Made by a program: the position numbers and the translations under genes | Assembly: GCF_009829075.1 (NCBI RefSeq) | Contig: NZ_WUQZ01000012.1 | Location: forward strand, 31,806-95,805 | From: Sphingobacterium composti | GTDB taxonomy: Bacteria > Bacteroidota > Bacteroidia > Sphingobacteriales > Sphingobacteriaceae | DNA: 64,000 nucleotides | Direction: 5' to 3' | The notes under the pieces: generated by a model | The model's input: only the letters and a program-made list of their open reading frames with translations | What the model was told of the DNA's origin: nothing | Databases searched by the model: none | Shown here: piece by piece, positions 36,348 to 46,347 of the stretch | Position numbering within the stretch: position 1 is the stretch's first letter | Layout of the letters: each line of letters opens with the position of its first letter

Positions 36348-39152
36348 TTATAGAATTGTAAGTGCTAATCGGGTAAAAGCAAATCGCCCATTGAACCCAA
36401 ATTGCTGACCTGTTCTCGAATACAAAAAGTAACCTGCTCCTTGTAATGAACTTCCATCACGAACTTTATCTGGATATACATCAAATAAGTTGTTTGCGCC
36501 GACAGTCCATCTCAAACTTTTAGTTAATTGATAACCTAAACTTAAATCTGTGACTACCTTAGCTCCAAAAGTTTGTCTGTCTGCATCAACATTCGTTGCT
36601 CCTTCCACTTCACCAAAATACACGTTACGTAAGAAAACATTAAACTTATCCAACGTATAATTGAATGATAGATTAATTTTCTGACGAGGGACAGCCGATT
36701 CTAAATAAATACGTGATGCTTGATCAAAATAGATGTTTTCTTTTCCCGCTAATTTTTCAGAAGCCTTTACATTGCCTAGTATATTTGTTTTTACAAATGT
36801 TCCTGACAAATCTGTACGCAAGGTTCCTTTACCTAGATTTTCATTATAGGTCAATACTACATCTAAACCCTTTGTTTCGGTATCGATTGCATTCGCAAAG
36901 AAGCGTGCTGATGAAGCATTTGCAGTTTGTAGTAAGGCATATATCTCTTTATCTTGGTCACTCGCGCCTGCCGCATTAGATCCTGAGAAATTACCAGTGT
37001 ATACAATACGGTCATCTATACGAATATAGTAACCATCTACCGTAGCTTTCAGCTTACCAAAATTACCTGTCAAACCAGCACTATAAGAGAGTGATGTTTC
37101 TTGTTTTAATGACGGAATACCTAATAACTGAGCTGGACGACTGTCATTGGTAAATGTACCCGAATTAATAATTTGTCCATCTACAAACAAACTGGAGGTC
37201 GCATTAAAGTAACGCTGGTGAAGCGATGGTGCTCTAAAACCACTACTTGCTGCTGCTCTGAAGTTAAATCTTTCGTCGATTTTGTAGCGTGTACTAATTT
37301 TCCAATTCAACGTAGAGCCAAAATCCGAGTAATTCTCAAAACGCAAAGCACCAGTGAATAATAGGCGAGGAGTGAAGTTTACTTCTACATCACCATATGC
37401 GCCTATAGAAGAACGAGTTTCATTAATCGCATTATCAGGACGGAATCCACCAAATGCCTGAGCACCTGAAGCATATGGCGAACCGTTTGCTGCAAATCTT
37501 GTCTGTACATTGCCCTGTAGATTTGGTATTAATATTGGATTACCTGACCCATCAGTACCGACGCGTATGGCTTTACCATAATCCGCATACGATGCTTCCT
37601 CTCCTGCTACTATCTTGTAATTTTCATAGCGATGCTCCAAACCAAAAGCCACATTGATGCCTGCTAATGTTTCATCAAAGAATCTATTAACATCAAAATT
37701 CGTTGTGTTTTGTCCAAAACGGTAGCCTCCGTCATCAAATGAAGTAGGTGAAGACTTCAGCATAGACGCATTTAACGAATTCTCTGTCTTAAAGTCAATT
37801 GCATTTTTACCAAATGAATTGGAGAAATCAGCATTCCAATTACCTATTTTACCTTTGATACCTACGGCAATGGACTGGTCGTAATTATCTGTCACTATCA
37901 AGGGCAAAAATCCCAAAGGATAGATCTCACTAATATTCTGAGTCAACTGTGCAGGTTGTCTTCTGAAAGCTGCAGATTCACCATTACGGTAGTTCAACCC
38001 ACCAAAGGCATAGATTTCAGCATTTTCACTCAATGGTATAGCCGAATTAAAAAATAGTGCGCCGCCCCTTGTTTGTGCTTGACCTATGCGTGATACGAAA
38101 TCACCTCTTGTCAATCCTCTTTTGGCTAATTCAGCATCTGTAATATTTGCGCCCGTAGGTGTAGGATAGTCCGTAGGGTTGTTGTAATCTGAAAATATAA
38201 TTCCTGTGAATTCTTTTTGTCTATTAGTAGGCTCACGGAAATCATATGATCCCGAAAAGTTGATGTAACCACCTTGATTTCCCAACGGTAATCCAAAGTT
38301 CAAATTGGCTTGTACGCTCTGTCCGTCAAATTTATCGGCTGCATTTTTAGAGGCAAATCCACCATAAGTCGCCGATGCACGTAGCTCTTGTACATTATCT
38401 TCTAAGATAATATTAATCACACCGGCTATTGCATCAGAGCCATATTGCGCTGCTGCGCCATCACGTAGTATCTCGATGCGTTTTATCACGGCGGTAGGTA
38501 TAGCATTCAGATCAGTACCTACAGATCCTTTACCAAAGGTACCGTTGATATTCACTACTGAAGTCGTATGGCGGCGTTTCCCATTGATCAATACTAACAC
38601 TTGGTCTGGTCCTAAACCGCGTAATGAAGCTGGATCAATATGATCTGTTCCATCCGATATAACTTGTGTATTGGAATTGAACGATGGTGCGACATAGTTC
38701 AACAGCTGATTTAGCGAAACTTGTGCAACGTCCTTAGTTAGGTTTTTGATGTCAATTACATCTACTGGTGCTGGTGTCTCCAAATTAGAGCGTGGTACTG
38801 CGCGACTACCGACAACCACCACCTCATCTAACGAAGTCGCTTCCAATTCAAACGTCAACGAATTATTGTTGGACAATGCCTCAGATATATACTTCGTCAA
38901 GGACTTAAAGCCAATATACGATACCGTAATTGTCACACTCTTACTCGATGTTTCTATCGTGAACTGCCCATTTGCATCCGTACTCTGACTAATGCCATCA
39001 TTCGTACGTACTGTAGCACCAGCAACAGCCTCGCTATTGGTATAGACTTTTCCTGTAATCTTTTGCGTTTGCGCAAATACTTGTGTTGTAAGTAGTGTCA
39101 ATACTAATAATGCGCTTATTTTGAGTAAATTGATGTTGTAGATTTCCTTCAT
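36348..39152 (-). CDS. TonB-dependent receptor with N-terminal carboxypeptidase-like domain
   Basis: An outer-membrane importer of 934 residues. After a signal peptide (about residues 1-28, ending TTQVFAQ) come a CarboxypepD_reg-like domain (KITGKVYTNSEAVAGATVRT) and a TonB-box region LDEVVVVGSRAVPRS. The plug follows with LRGLGPDQVLVLINGKRRHTT and IPTAVIKRIEILRDGAAAQYGSDAIAGVINI, then the barrel with NLFDVYPDKVRDG and an end strand. There is no SusD partner or linked sigma/anti-sigma pair in view, so the substrate (iron complex, vitamin or other) cannot be told. Confidence 0.92.
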   Translation of the reverse strand: MKEIYNINLLKISALLVLTLLTTQVFAQTQKITGKVYTNSEAVAGATVRTNDGISQSTDANGQFTIETSSKSVTITVSYIGFKSLTKYISEALSNNNSLTFELEATSLDEVVVVGSRAVPRSNLETPAPVDVIDIKNLTKDVAQVSLNQLLNYVAPSFNSNTQVISDGTDHIDPASLRGLGPDQVLVLINGKRRHTTSVVNINGTFGKGSVGTDLNAIPTAVIKRIEILRDGAAAQYGSDAIAGVINIILEDNVQELRASATYGGFASKNAADKFDGQSVQANLNFGLPLGNQGGYINFSGSYDFREPTNRQKEFTGIIFSDYNNPTDYPTPTGANITDAELAKRGLTRGDFVSRIGQAQTRGGALFFNSAIPLSENAEIYAFGGLNYRNGESAAFRRQPAQLTQNISEIYPLGFLPLIVTDNYDQSIAVGIKGKIGNWNADFSNSFGKNAIDFKTENSLNASMLKSSPTSFDDGGYRFGQNTTNFDVNRFFDETLAGINVAFGLEHRYENYKIVAGEEASYADYGKAIRVGTDGSGNPILIPNLQGNVQTRFAANGSPYASGAQAFGGFRPDNAINETRSSIGAYGDVEVNFTPRLLFTGALRFENYSDFGSTLNWKISTRYKIDERFNFRAAASSGFRAPSLHQRYFNATSSLFVDGQIINSGTFTNDSRPAQLLGIPSLKQETSLSYSAGLTGNFGKLKATVDGYYIRIDDRIVYTGNFSGSNAAGASDQDKEIYALLQTANASSARFFANAIDTETKGLDVVLTYNENLGKGTLRTDLSGTFVKTNILGNVKASEKLAGKENIYFDQASRIYLESAVPRQKINLSFNYTLDKFNVFLRNVYFGEVEGATNVDADRQTFGAKVVTDLSLGYQLTKSLRWTVGANNLFDVYPDKVRDGSSLQGAGYFLYSRTGQQFGFNGRFAFTRLALTIL

Positions 39153-39697
39153 ATTTCTCCGTATTAAATTGTTAATGCTGCAAATATATATAATCCACCT
39201 ATTAAGTAGACTATATATTTTAAAATATATTGAAAACCTGCAACGTCTATAGTTAAGTAATTTTGTGTTAAGGGTAATATTTGGAGAAATACAGTTTTTA
39301 TGAAAATCCAGCTATTAATCTGAAAATTAGAAAAGATGATATGTTTATAGGTAAAGTTGTTTTAAAGAGAGGGAAGAATTTCTATCACATAGATTATCAA
39401 ATTCAATGATTTTTAGGGCAATGATTAATCTATTTTAGCTGTTGGATGAATTTAACTTACTATCAAATGCCTTATATAATAACAAAACGGGTTTCAGTTA
39501 TAAATTATAGAATTCATCATATCCCCGTTCTGCCGCAAGTATCGCATTACAAAATTTTTGAATATGTAAGCATAGGTATCCATTGTGCAAAATTATTCAG
39601 CGACGATTTTTTGGATACTTTTTGAGGTAAAAAGTATCTCCCTACCCGGCATGAGGGCATAATATTTAATTATTAGAAACGAAATAATCCCGCTTTC
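39153..39697. other. Intergenic region with one hairpin repeat
   Basis: About 545 bases without a gene. The part nearest the TonB receptor is AT-rich and should hold its promoter. The second copy of the hairpin repeat lies at 39601-39660. I see nothing else I can name. Confidence 0.5.
39601..39660 (+). repeat. Dispersed hairpin repeat, copy 2
   Basis: GATACTTTTT (39614-39623), loop GAGGT, AAAAAGTATC (39629-39638), followed by TCCCTACCCGGCATGAGGGC. Compared with copy 1, stem changes occur in both arms, so the hairpin is kept. Confidence 0.65.
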
Positions 39698-40030
39698 TTA
39701 CCTCAATTTCTTATTATTTTGATGTCTATCAGCGTCGCGTTTGGTCTTTTTGTCTAAGCTTTTTTGTAGCGCTTCTGTTAGGTCAATGCCCGTTTGGTTG
39801 GCTAGACAGATCAGGACAAAAAGCACATCCGCCATCTCATCCGCGAGGTTGACCTCTTTGTCGGATTGCTTAAAGGATTGCTCTCCATATTGACGTGCCA
39901 TGATACGTGCGACCTCGCCGACCTCTTCCATGAGCATAGCCGTATTCGTTAACTCATTGAAATAACGAACACCCGTCGTCGTTATCCATTTGTCTACAAT
40001 CTCTTGTGCTTCTTTAATCGTTATGCTCAT
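39698..40030 (-). CDS. MazG-like nucleotide pyrophosphohydrolase
   Basis: A 110-residue all-helical protein of the MazG/dUTPase superfamily. LMEEVGEVARIMARQYGE and LADEMADVLFVLICLANQTGIDL carry the EExxE and ExxD metal motifs. Such proteins hydrolyse nucleoside triphosphates to monophosphates, probably to clean the pool. It lies 3 bp after dtd on the same strand, which suggests co-translation, as is common for these two genes in Bacteroidota. Confidence 0.9.
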   Translation of the reverse strand: MSITIKEAQEIVDKWITTTGVRYFNELTNTAMLMEEVGEVARIMARQYGEQSFKQSDKEVNLADEMADVLFVLICLANQTGIDLTEALQKSLDKKTKRDADRHQNNKKLR

Positions 40031-40033
40031 GCC

Positions 40034-40492
40034 TTAAAAATTATCTTTATCCTTGGTATTCATCATAATTGTAACAGGGCCATCATTGCGTAAATCTATC
40101 TTCATATCGGCGCCAAAAATGCCCAATTGTACTTCTTTATTTAATAATGAGCTTAAAAATTTCGCCATTTCATCGTACATCGGCTTTGCCTTTTCTGGTC
40201 TCGCTGCACGGATAAACGAAGGTCTATTACCTTTTTTCGTCTGGGCAAATAAGGTGAATTGCGAAATCAACAAGATATTGCCCTCAATATCCTGAATAGA
40301 TTTATTCATCAGACCTTGCTCATCAGAGAAGATCCGGAGATTAACCAATTTATTGCCCATCCATTCCATATCCTCATGTGTATCCTCGTCTTCCACGCCT
40401 ATCAAGACCAATAGTCCTTGCTCTATCGCTCCGGTAATGTTTCCGTCCACAGTGCACGAAGCCTGTGTCACTCGTTGTATAACAGCACGCAT
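40034..40492 (-). CDS. dtd: D-aminoacyl-tRNA deacylase
   Basis: This enzyme removes D-amino acids and glycine wrongly attached to tRNA. The 152-residue protein has the N-terminal MRAVIQRVTQASCTVDG, the active-site ISQFTLFAQTKKGNRPSF (SQxxL), and the cross-subunit DGPVTIMMNT (the GP motif). All are those of bacterial DTD1. The gene overlaps or nearly touches the MazG-like gene downstream. Confidence 0.96.
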   Translation of the reverse strand: MRAVIQRVTQASCTVDGNITGAIEQGLLVLIGVEDEDTHEDMEWMGNKLVNLRIFSDEQGLMNKSIQDIEGNILLISQFTLFAQTKKGNRPSFIRAARPEKAKPMYDEMAKFLSSLLNKEVQLGIFGADMKIDLRNDGPVTIMMNTKDKDNF

Positions 40493-40556
40493 GTGCTAAA
40501 AATACATCTTTTGAAGAAGAAAATTAATTTTCAAAGATTATATTTCAAAACATAAA

Positions 40557-40606
40557 CAACCCCTTGCCCTTTCTGTAAATACTACAAATTGCACAAGGGG
40601 TTTTAC
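40557..40606 (-). terminator. Possible terminator after the thiamine TonB receptor
   Basis: ACCCCTTG near 40558 pairs with CAAGGGGT near 40597, with a long loop of about 30 bases. T-rich sequence follows on the minus strand. Confidence 0.5.
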
Positions 40607-40625
40607 TTTAGGGGAAAGCTAAATT

Positions 40626-43019
40626 TTAAAATCTAATATTCAAGCCTAACAAAAAGTTGGTGGTGGCTTGTGGATAGTAGTAGTTGTAATGTTCGATAGC
40701 TGTCGAATTCTCCATACGTTGTCTCCAAGTATAGCCAGCCGTTTCGTATTTGGCGTTGAATAGATTATTCGCCGTCAGGTTCAAATCCACATTTTTCAAT
40801 CCCCAAGCGCTGAACGAATAGATGGCACGAGCGTGATGTACAAAGTACGGGTCGATGCTTCTTGCTTCCGTCGATGTATTATCTAAGTACATTCTTGATA
40901 CATATTTGCTCAATAGACTGAAAGATAAATTGGGTAGTGCCTTGTACGTCAGATTATTGGATATTACTGTAGAAGGCGACATAGCGATGTCTGTATTGCC
41001 ATGTGCAATAGGTTCTTCGGTGATTGCGTCCCAATTGTCATCGAGTACAGGTACCATTTCGACGAAGTCGACAATTGTATTTTTGCTCAATGCTGCTGTC
41101 GCTGCCCAAGAGAATTGATCGCTGATATTCCATAGTCCATCAAGCTCAATACCTAGTCGGCGGCTATTCGGTACATTGATACGCAAAGCGCTACCTGTGT
41201 CATTGAGTGTGCCAGTAGGTACTAGTTGATCTTTGTACAACATAGCGTATATATTGGCTCCTAAGCTGAAGACTGCTGAACTATAACGATAACCCGCTTC
41301 AATGTCTTGCATGTATTCAGGCTTTGGGAATTCATTCTTCGGATTCTCTACATAGTCTTTACGCACAGGTTCTTTTCCCGCATAGGCATAAGATGCGTAG
41401 ACGTTGGCATTAGGCGAGATAAAATAGGTCGTACCTACTTTGGGATTGAAGAACAAATTATCGTCCTCGAAGGTGAAATTCTTGACTTTATTGTCGTTTC
41501 CTTGTGCTTCATAATGAATACTGCGTACTTGCAAATCCGCGTTGAAAAGCCACTTGTCAAGTCTGTAATCTGTTTTTAAATACACATTGACATCCGTTTT
41601 AGTGGCATCATTGAAGTAGTATTTGTCTCCTAATTTGGAATTCGATGCATAAGTAGCCCAAATCACCTCACCGTAGTGATCGCCCAAGTATTTGTTGGCA
41701 GCACCACCAAGCGTTAAGTTTAGTTGATTGTTTGGTTTGTAATTCACATTGTAGGTGACACCATAGAAGTGATTGTCCAACCATCTGCGACGCACGAGAT
41801 CAGAACGCTTGATGACAGATGCGGTATTGTCGTCTTTATCTTTGATGATGATGCTGTCTAGACCATAGTTTTCGAACTTATCATTCTCTCGGAATTCTTC
41901 GTAATATCCCTTGCCTCTGGTGTAGTGCAGCGCTGTGTTGAGTGTCCATTGGGGATTGATAGTGTAGGTATAGTGCAAGTGCGAATGCGTCTGCCAATAG
42001 TTGTCTGTTTGTTCTGGGTAGGTAAATTCGTTGTACCTTCTGTCAGTTTCGAGCTTGTCTTCAGGTATGCCGTTCCAAGCTTGATAGGTTTTCTCTTTGC
42101 CGGAGAATACTGTAGCTTTTAAAGTGTGTTTATCTGTATATATACCACCGTCTACATAGAAAGACTTCATATCGGAAAACGATGGGTTGACAAAACCATC
42201 CGAAGCAATGCGAGATAGCCTTACATTAAATGCGTAGGTGTCATAAATTAATCCTGTACCTGCCTTGATTGTATTTTTCCAAGTGTTGAATGAACCAAAA
42301 GTATTATTGAGTTCGGCGTAAGGATTAGTTTCCAAAGCATCTGTTTGAAAATTGAGCGATGCGCCAAAGGCGCCAGCGCCATTGGTTGAAGTGCCTATGC
42401 CACGTTGAATCTGAATACTCTCTGTGTTTGACGCAAAATCAGGTAAATTAACGAAGAAAGATCCCATGCTTTCTGCATCATTGAGTGGAATGCCATTTAG
42501 CGTGACATTGATTCGGCTATTGTCCGAGCCTCTAATGCGCATAGTGGTATACCCGATACCTGCTCCCGCATCCGAACCAATGATAACACCTGGTGTTTGA
42601 TCCAATAGATAAGGGATGTCTTGGCCTAGGTTATTCTTTTTAATGTCCTCTTTGTTTAGGTTTTTGAATGTGGTAGCAGAATTCTCTTTCGCACGTGTAC
42701 CGTATACAAATACAGCATCGGATTGTATGGTATTCACCTCCAGTTTAATATTGTAATTAGTCTGTGAAGAATGTGTGGTTGTAGCAAACTCCTTGAATCC
42801 CAAGTGCTTTATGGTCAACTTTTGCGCGCTTGAGGAGGCTAGGGTGAATTCTACTATACCGTTTAGGTCAGTTTGCTTTGTCGTGTTTCCTACAGTGACA
42901 GTAGCGTTTTTGAGTGCTGAAGATTTCTCATCTACAACTTTAATGGTGACTTTTTGTTGTGCGACACATACAGTCGTCGCAAAGGCTAAAGCCGAAGTAG
43001 CAAAAAATTGCTTAAACAT
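40626..43019 (-). CDS. TonB-dependent receptor, probable thiamine-compound importer
   Basis: A 797-residue outer-membrane receptor with a signal peptide (MFKQFFATSALAFATTVCVAQ), a short carboxypeptidase-like domain (VTIKVVDEKSSALKNATVTV), a plug with DIPYLLDQTPGVIIGSDAGAGIGYTTMRIRGSD and INVTLNGIPLNDAES, and a barrel ending TNFLLGLNIRF. Its mRNA leader holds a TPP riboswitch, which controls thiamine-related genes almost only. This makes uptake of thiamine or a precursor across the outer membrane the likely job. No other thiamine gene follows it. Confidence 0.9.
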   Translation of the reverse strand: MFKQFFATSALAFATTVCVAQQKVTIKVVDEKSSALKNATVTVGNTTKQTDLNGIVEFTLASSSAQKLTIKHLGFKEFATTTHSSQTNYNIKLEVNTIQSDAVFVYGTRAKENSATTFKNLNKEDIKKNNLGQDIPYLLDQTPGVIIGSDAGAGIGYTTMRIRGSDNSRINVTLNGIPLNDAESMGSFFVNLPDFASNTESIQIQRGIGTSTNGAGAFGASLNFQTDALETNPYAELNNTFGSFNTWKNTIKAGTGLIYDTYAFNVRLSRIASDGFVNPSFSDMKSFYVDGGIYTDKHTLKATVFSGKEKTYQAWNGIPEDKLETDRRYNEFTYPEQTDNYWQTHSHLHYTYTINPQWTLNTALHYTRGKGYYEEFRENDKFENYGLDSIIIKDKDDNTASVIKRSDLVRRRWLDNHFYGVTYNVNYKPNNQLNLTLGGAANKYLGDHYGEVIWATYASNSKLGDKYYFNDATKTDVNVYLKTDYRLDKWLFNADLQVRSIHYEAQGNDNKVKNFTFEDDNLFFNPKVGTTYFISPNANVYASYAYAGKEPVRKDYVENPKNEFPKPEYMQDIEAGYRYSSAVFSLGANIYAMLYKDQLVPTGTLNDTGSALRINVPNSRRLGIELDGLWNISDQFSWAATAALSKNTIVDFVEMVPVLDDNWDAITEEPIAHGNTDIAMSPSTVISNNLTYKALPNLSFSLLSKYVSRMYLDNTSTEARSIDPYFVHHARAIYSFSAWGLKNVDLNLTANNLFNAKYETAGYTWRQRMENSTAIEHYNYYYPQATTNFLLGLNIRF

Positions 43020-43090
43020 AAATAAAATTATTTTTTTTGAGTTAAACCTAATTACTGCAAGGGGTTACAGTAACCTCTATTTAACCGCCC

Positions 43091-43201
43091 ATTCCCTACG
43101 CTGGCATTATCCAGATCAGGTGTGTTTAAATTCTTTCTTTAGAATTAAACCGGGTATAATCTCAGCCTGTTTTTGTGTTATTGATAAACAAGGCACCCCT
43201 A
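43091..43201 (-). promoter_or_regulatory. TPP riboswitch (THI element)
   Basis: Read on the minus strand: AGGGGTGCC at the start, CAGGCTGAGATTATACCC (the pyrimidine-binding CUGAGA), then an extended P3-type hairpin built from TTTAATTCTAAAGAAAGAATTTAAA, and ACCTGATCTGGATAATGCCAGCGTAGGGA at the 3' side. These are the hallmark conserved blocks in the right order. It is 70 bases upstream of the TonB receptor start. High TPP should lower expression. Confidence 0.95.
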
Positions 43202-43339
43202 TTTGATAAAGCAAATTTAGTTTTTTTTTAGGATATAAATAAAAATATGATATAAATATTACCAAAAAATTGTACCTTTCTCAAAAAATTGGAGTTTTCT
43301 TTTTTTTTAAAATCACACAACACACACACAATAAGTTAA

Positions 43340-44506
43340 ATGATACAATACTTTTCGGCTGATTATGTTATTCCTGTAACATCAGATCCTATAAAAAATG
43401 GTATAGTAGCTATAGAGGATGGGAAGGTAATAGGTGTCTATAAGGATTTAGATGCATCTATTAAAGCTGATGTTAAAATATTTTCTGGAATATTAATTCC
43501 TGGCTTTGTAAATACACACTGTCATTTGGAATTATCTCATTTGGTTGATGTTATACCTGAACGGATAGGTCTGGTTGATTTTATTGGCAAAGTCATGGAA
43601 TCACGTGGAAATGATACGGATAAGATAAGTGATGCCATGCGAAAAGCAGATCAATTGATGTTTGAGAATGGGATTCAAGCAGTTGGAGATCATGCTAACA
43701 CAGCTATATCAGCAGAGATTAAAAATCATAGCAAGATTAAGTACCACACATTTGTAGAAATTATTTCTTTAAAAGAAGATGAAACTAATGCAAAAATTGA
43801 TGAGGCACGTGATATCGAGTTTTATTTTGATTCCGCGCATTCCTCAATAACTCCTCATGCACCATATTCATGTTCAAAATCCCTTTTTAAAGCTTTCAAA
43901 AAGGCTGTTAGTGAAGACAATATTATTTCAATTCATAATCAAGAGAGTGAGGAAGAAAATAAATTGTATCGCTATAAAACAGGAGAGTTTTTAGAATTCT
44001 ATGGGAAAATAGGTTTTGATATCGATGAATTTAAAGCGCAAGCTCGCAATTCTATTCAATCGTATTTAAATTATCTTCCAGCTTCCAACCCAACGATATT
44101 GGTGCACAATACCTTCACTTCGATAAAGGATTTAGATTTTATTACTCGTATGGGAAGAAATGTGACTTTATGTCTTTGCCCGAAGGCAAATTTATATATT
44201 GAAGATGCTTTACCTAAAGTACATTTATTCAATAACCATAAATTTGACATCGCATTAGGAACAGATAGTTTGGCTTCTAATAATACATTAAGTATTTTGG
44301 ATGAACTTAAGACCTTGCATAATGCTAATCGTGAATTAAATTTCTTAGAAACCATAAAATGGGCGACTATCAATGGCGCTAAGGCATTAGGAATGGAGAA
44401 AGAATTAGGTTCATTAGAAGTTGGTAAAACGCCTGGTCTTGTCTTATTAAAGAATGTTATCAATTTAAAAATCACTGACGAGGTTACATTAGAAAGAATT
44501 ATATAA
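43340..44506 (+). CDS. Amidohydrolase-family protein (deaminase-like)
   Basis: A 388-residue metal-dependent hydrolase. After a short N-terminal beta part, [14 protein letters not shown] holds the HxH pair; a later HAPYSCSK, a His in ILVHNTF, and [18 protein letters not shown] with the Asp complete the site. The pattern resembles the chlorohydrolase/adenosine-like deaminase subgroup, including aminodeoxyfutalosine deaminase, but no other menaquinone gene is near. It is the first of a row of four plus-strand genes with short gaps. Confidence 0.82.
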   Translation: MIQYFSADYVIPVTSDPIKNGIVAIEDGKVIGVYKDLDASIKADVKIFSGILIPGFVNTHCHLELSHLVDVIPERIGLVDFIGKVMESRGNDTDKISDAMRKADQLMFENGIQAVGDHANTAISAEIKNHSKIKYHTFVEIISLKEDETNAKIDEARDIEFYFDSAHSSITPHAPYSCSKSLFKAFKKAVSEDNIISIHNQESEEENKLYRYKTGEFLEFYGKIGFDIDEFKAQARNSIQSYLNYLPASNPTILVHNTFTSIKDLDFITRMGRNVTLCLCPKANLYIEDALPKVHLFNNHKFDIALGTDSLASNNTLSILDELKTLHNANRELNFLETIKWATINGAKALGMEKELGSLEVGKTPGLVLLKNVINLKITDEVTLERII

Positions 44507-44524
44507 TTGCTTACTTTTGCTTTG

Positions 44525-44803
44525 ATGAAACACATTAATATCAAAGTAAGAGGTAAAGTTCAAGGAGTCTATTTTAGAATGACGACAAAAGCTGTAGCAG
44601 ACCAAGTGGGTGCTAAAGGTTTTGTCGTCAATCAATCTGATGGTTCAGTGTATATAGAGGCAGAGGGGGATAGTTTTGCATTGGACTCTTTGCTTGAGTT
44701 TTGTAATGAAGGACCAGAGCGCGCTCAGGTGGATTCCGTTAAGGTGGAGGAGATGGTAGATATTAAGGGGTTCAAGAATTTTGAAATTCTTAAACGTATT
44801 TAG
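44525..44803 (+). CDS. acyP: Acylphosphatase
   Basis: A 92-residue enzyme that hydrolyses acyl phosphates. The frame opens upstream at 44507, but ATG 44525 gives the correct start MKHINIKVRGKVQGVYFRM. The phosphate loop GKVQGVYFR contains the catalytic Arg, and FVVNQSDGSVYIEAEGD holds the Asn. It starts 18 bp after the amidohydrolase and ends 3 bp before the flippase. Confidence 0.92.
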   Translation: MKHINIKVRGKVQGVYFRMTTKAVADQVGAKGFVVNQSDGSVYIEAEGDSFALDSLLEFCNEGPERAQVDSVKVEEMVDIKGFKNFEILKRI

Positions 44804-44806
44804 CCT

Positions 44807-46315
44807 GTGTCTAGCATTAAGAAACTACTGAGTGATACCGTTATATACGGACTGACTACTATAATAGCCCGTGTCCTAAATTTTCTTTTGACTCCATTTT
44901 TTCTACGGAAATTTGAGTCCTCGATCTACGGGATTTTCACCAACTTGTATTCTTACGCTGCCATGATCAATGCCGTATTGGCATTTGGTATGGAGACAAC
45001 CTATTTTAGGTATTTGCAGCGGGTAGATAAGAGTGATAAGGAAAAAGTCTTTAACAATAGTTTTATAGTTACATTATTTGCTACTATAATTTTCGTAGCG
45101 ACGATGTTCATCTTTGCTGAACCAATTGCTGGATTCGTGAAATCTGTAGATCTACAACCTCAAGAATACATCGTCTTTGTAAAATTATTTGCTGTAATAT
45201 TAGGAGCTGATGCATTAGCGGTTGTTCCATTCGCACGTTTGAGAGCGGAGGGTAGACCAATTCGCTATGGTGTTATTAAGATTATTAACATTACTGCTCT
45301 GGTGTTTTGCAATCTTTTTTTATTGTATTGGTTGCCTAGTTTGATGGAGAGGCATTCCTTTTGGCAAGAGTTTGCTACAGGATGGTTTCGTGAAGGTTGG
45401 TTGGGAAATGTTTTTATATCGAACCTGATAGCGAGTGTGGTGACATTAGTTTTGTTATTACCACAAATTGCTCAATTTTCATTCCGTATTGATGGTGCAT
45501 TGATGAAAAGCATGATCAGTTATAGCTTTCCGATATTAATAGCGAATATATCCTTCATTATTAATGAACATTTGGACAAAATGATGTTCCCTAAACTTAT
45601 CCCAACCGCACAAGGAGAGCAGGATTTGGGGATATATGGTGCAGTTGCAAAAATTGCAATTTTCCTCAACCTTTTTGTAACAGCTTTTCGTCTGGGTGCC
45701 GAACCATTTTTCTTTTCTTACGCAAAAAATGAAAATGCTAAACAAGTTTACGCAAAGATAATGGATTATTTTATCATTGCTATGGTATTAGTAATGGTAG
45801 GTCTTACGGCAAATATTTCCTGGCTCAAAGATTTTATACGTGGTGGTGAATTTGAACGAGAGGTGTATTGGTCGGGATTAAACATAGTACCAATATTATT
45901 ATTTAATAATGTGCTTTTAGGTATTTACATGAATCTTTCGGTTTGGTATCGACTATCTGATCAGACAAGATACGGATTATATATATCTGTTGTAGGGGCA
46001 ATTATTACTGTAATGCTAAATATTACTCTTATACCTACATATTCCTATGTGGGAGCAGCACTATCCACGTCATTAACATATTTTGTAATGGTGACGATGT
46101 CTTACAGTCTTGGTCAAAAAAATTATCCAATTCCTTATAATAAGTGGAAAGCAATTTTCTATCTAGCACTAGCTATTATTTCGACAGCTGGTATGTATTA
46201 TGTTTTTGATAATAATGTGTGGTTGAGCAATGCGTTGTTACTTGTAGTTGTCGGTTCTGTAGTTTATTTAGAAAGAAATTTTATAAAATCTGTAGCAGTT
46301 AAGCTTAAAAAATAG
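44807..46315 (+). CDS. Polysaccharide/lipid-linked oligosaccharide flippase (MOP superfamily)
   Basis: A 502-residue integral membrane protein with about 14 helices, start GTG at 44807. KKLLSDTVIYGLTTIIARVLNFLLTPFFLRKF is the typical beginning of Wzx-like exporters, and GAEPFFFSYAKNENAKQVYAKIMDYFIIAMVL with the YVGAALSTSLTYFVMV region match the family. It likely flips an undecaprenyl- or lipid-linked sugar across the inner membrane. No glycosyltransferases are adjacent, which is unusual for a surface-polysaccharide Wzx. Stand-alone copies are frequent in Bacteroidota. Confidence 0.88.
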   Translation: MSSIKKLLSDTVIYGLTTIIARVLNFLLTPFFLRKFESSIYGIFTNLYSYAAMINAVLAFGMETTYFRYLQRVDKSDKEKVFNNSFIVTLFATIIFVATMFIFAEPIAGFVKSVDLQPQEYIVFVKLFAVILGADALAVVPFARLRAEGRPIRYGVIKIINITALVFCNLFLLYWLPSLMERHSFWQEFATGWFREGWLGNVFISNLIASVVTLVLLLPQIAQFSFRIDGALMKSMISYSFPILIANISFIINEHLDKMMFPKLIPTAQGEQDLGIYGAVAKIAIFLNLFVTAFRLGAEPFFFSYAKNENAKQVYAKIMDYFIIAMVLVMVGLTANISWLKDFIRGGEFEREVYWSGLNIVPILLFNNVLLGIYMNLSVWYRLSDQTRYGLYISVVGAIITVMLNITLIPTYSYVGAALSTSLTYFVMVTMSYSLGQKNYPIPYNKWKAIFYLALAIISTAGMYYVFDNNVWLSNALLLVVVGSVVYLERNFIKSVAVKLKK

Positions 46316-46347
46316 TTATATATTAGACTTAAATTATTTAACTGTTT

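Noticed and set aside
43062..43078. Palindrome GGTTACTGTAACC between the TPP riboswitch and the receptor gene as a repressor operator
   Set aside because: It is transcribed within the leader and more likely part of the riboswitch expression platform; nothing shows a protein site.
43340..44506. Aminodeoxyfutalosine deaminase (mqn pathway)
   Set aside because: The subgroup is similar, but no other futalosine-pathway gene is adjacent, so only the family is named.
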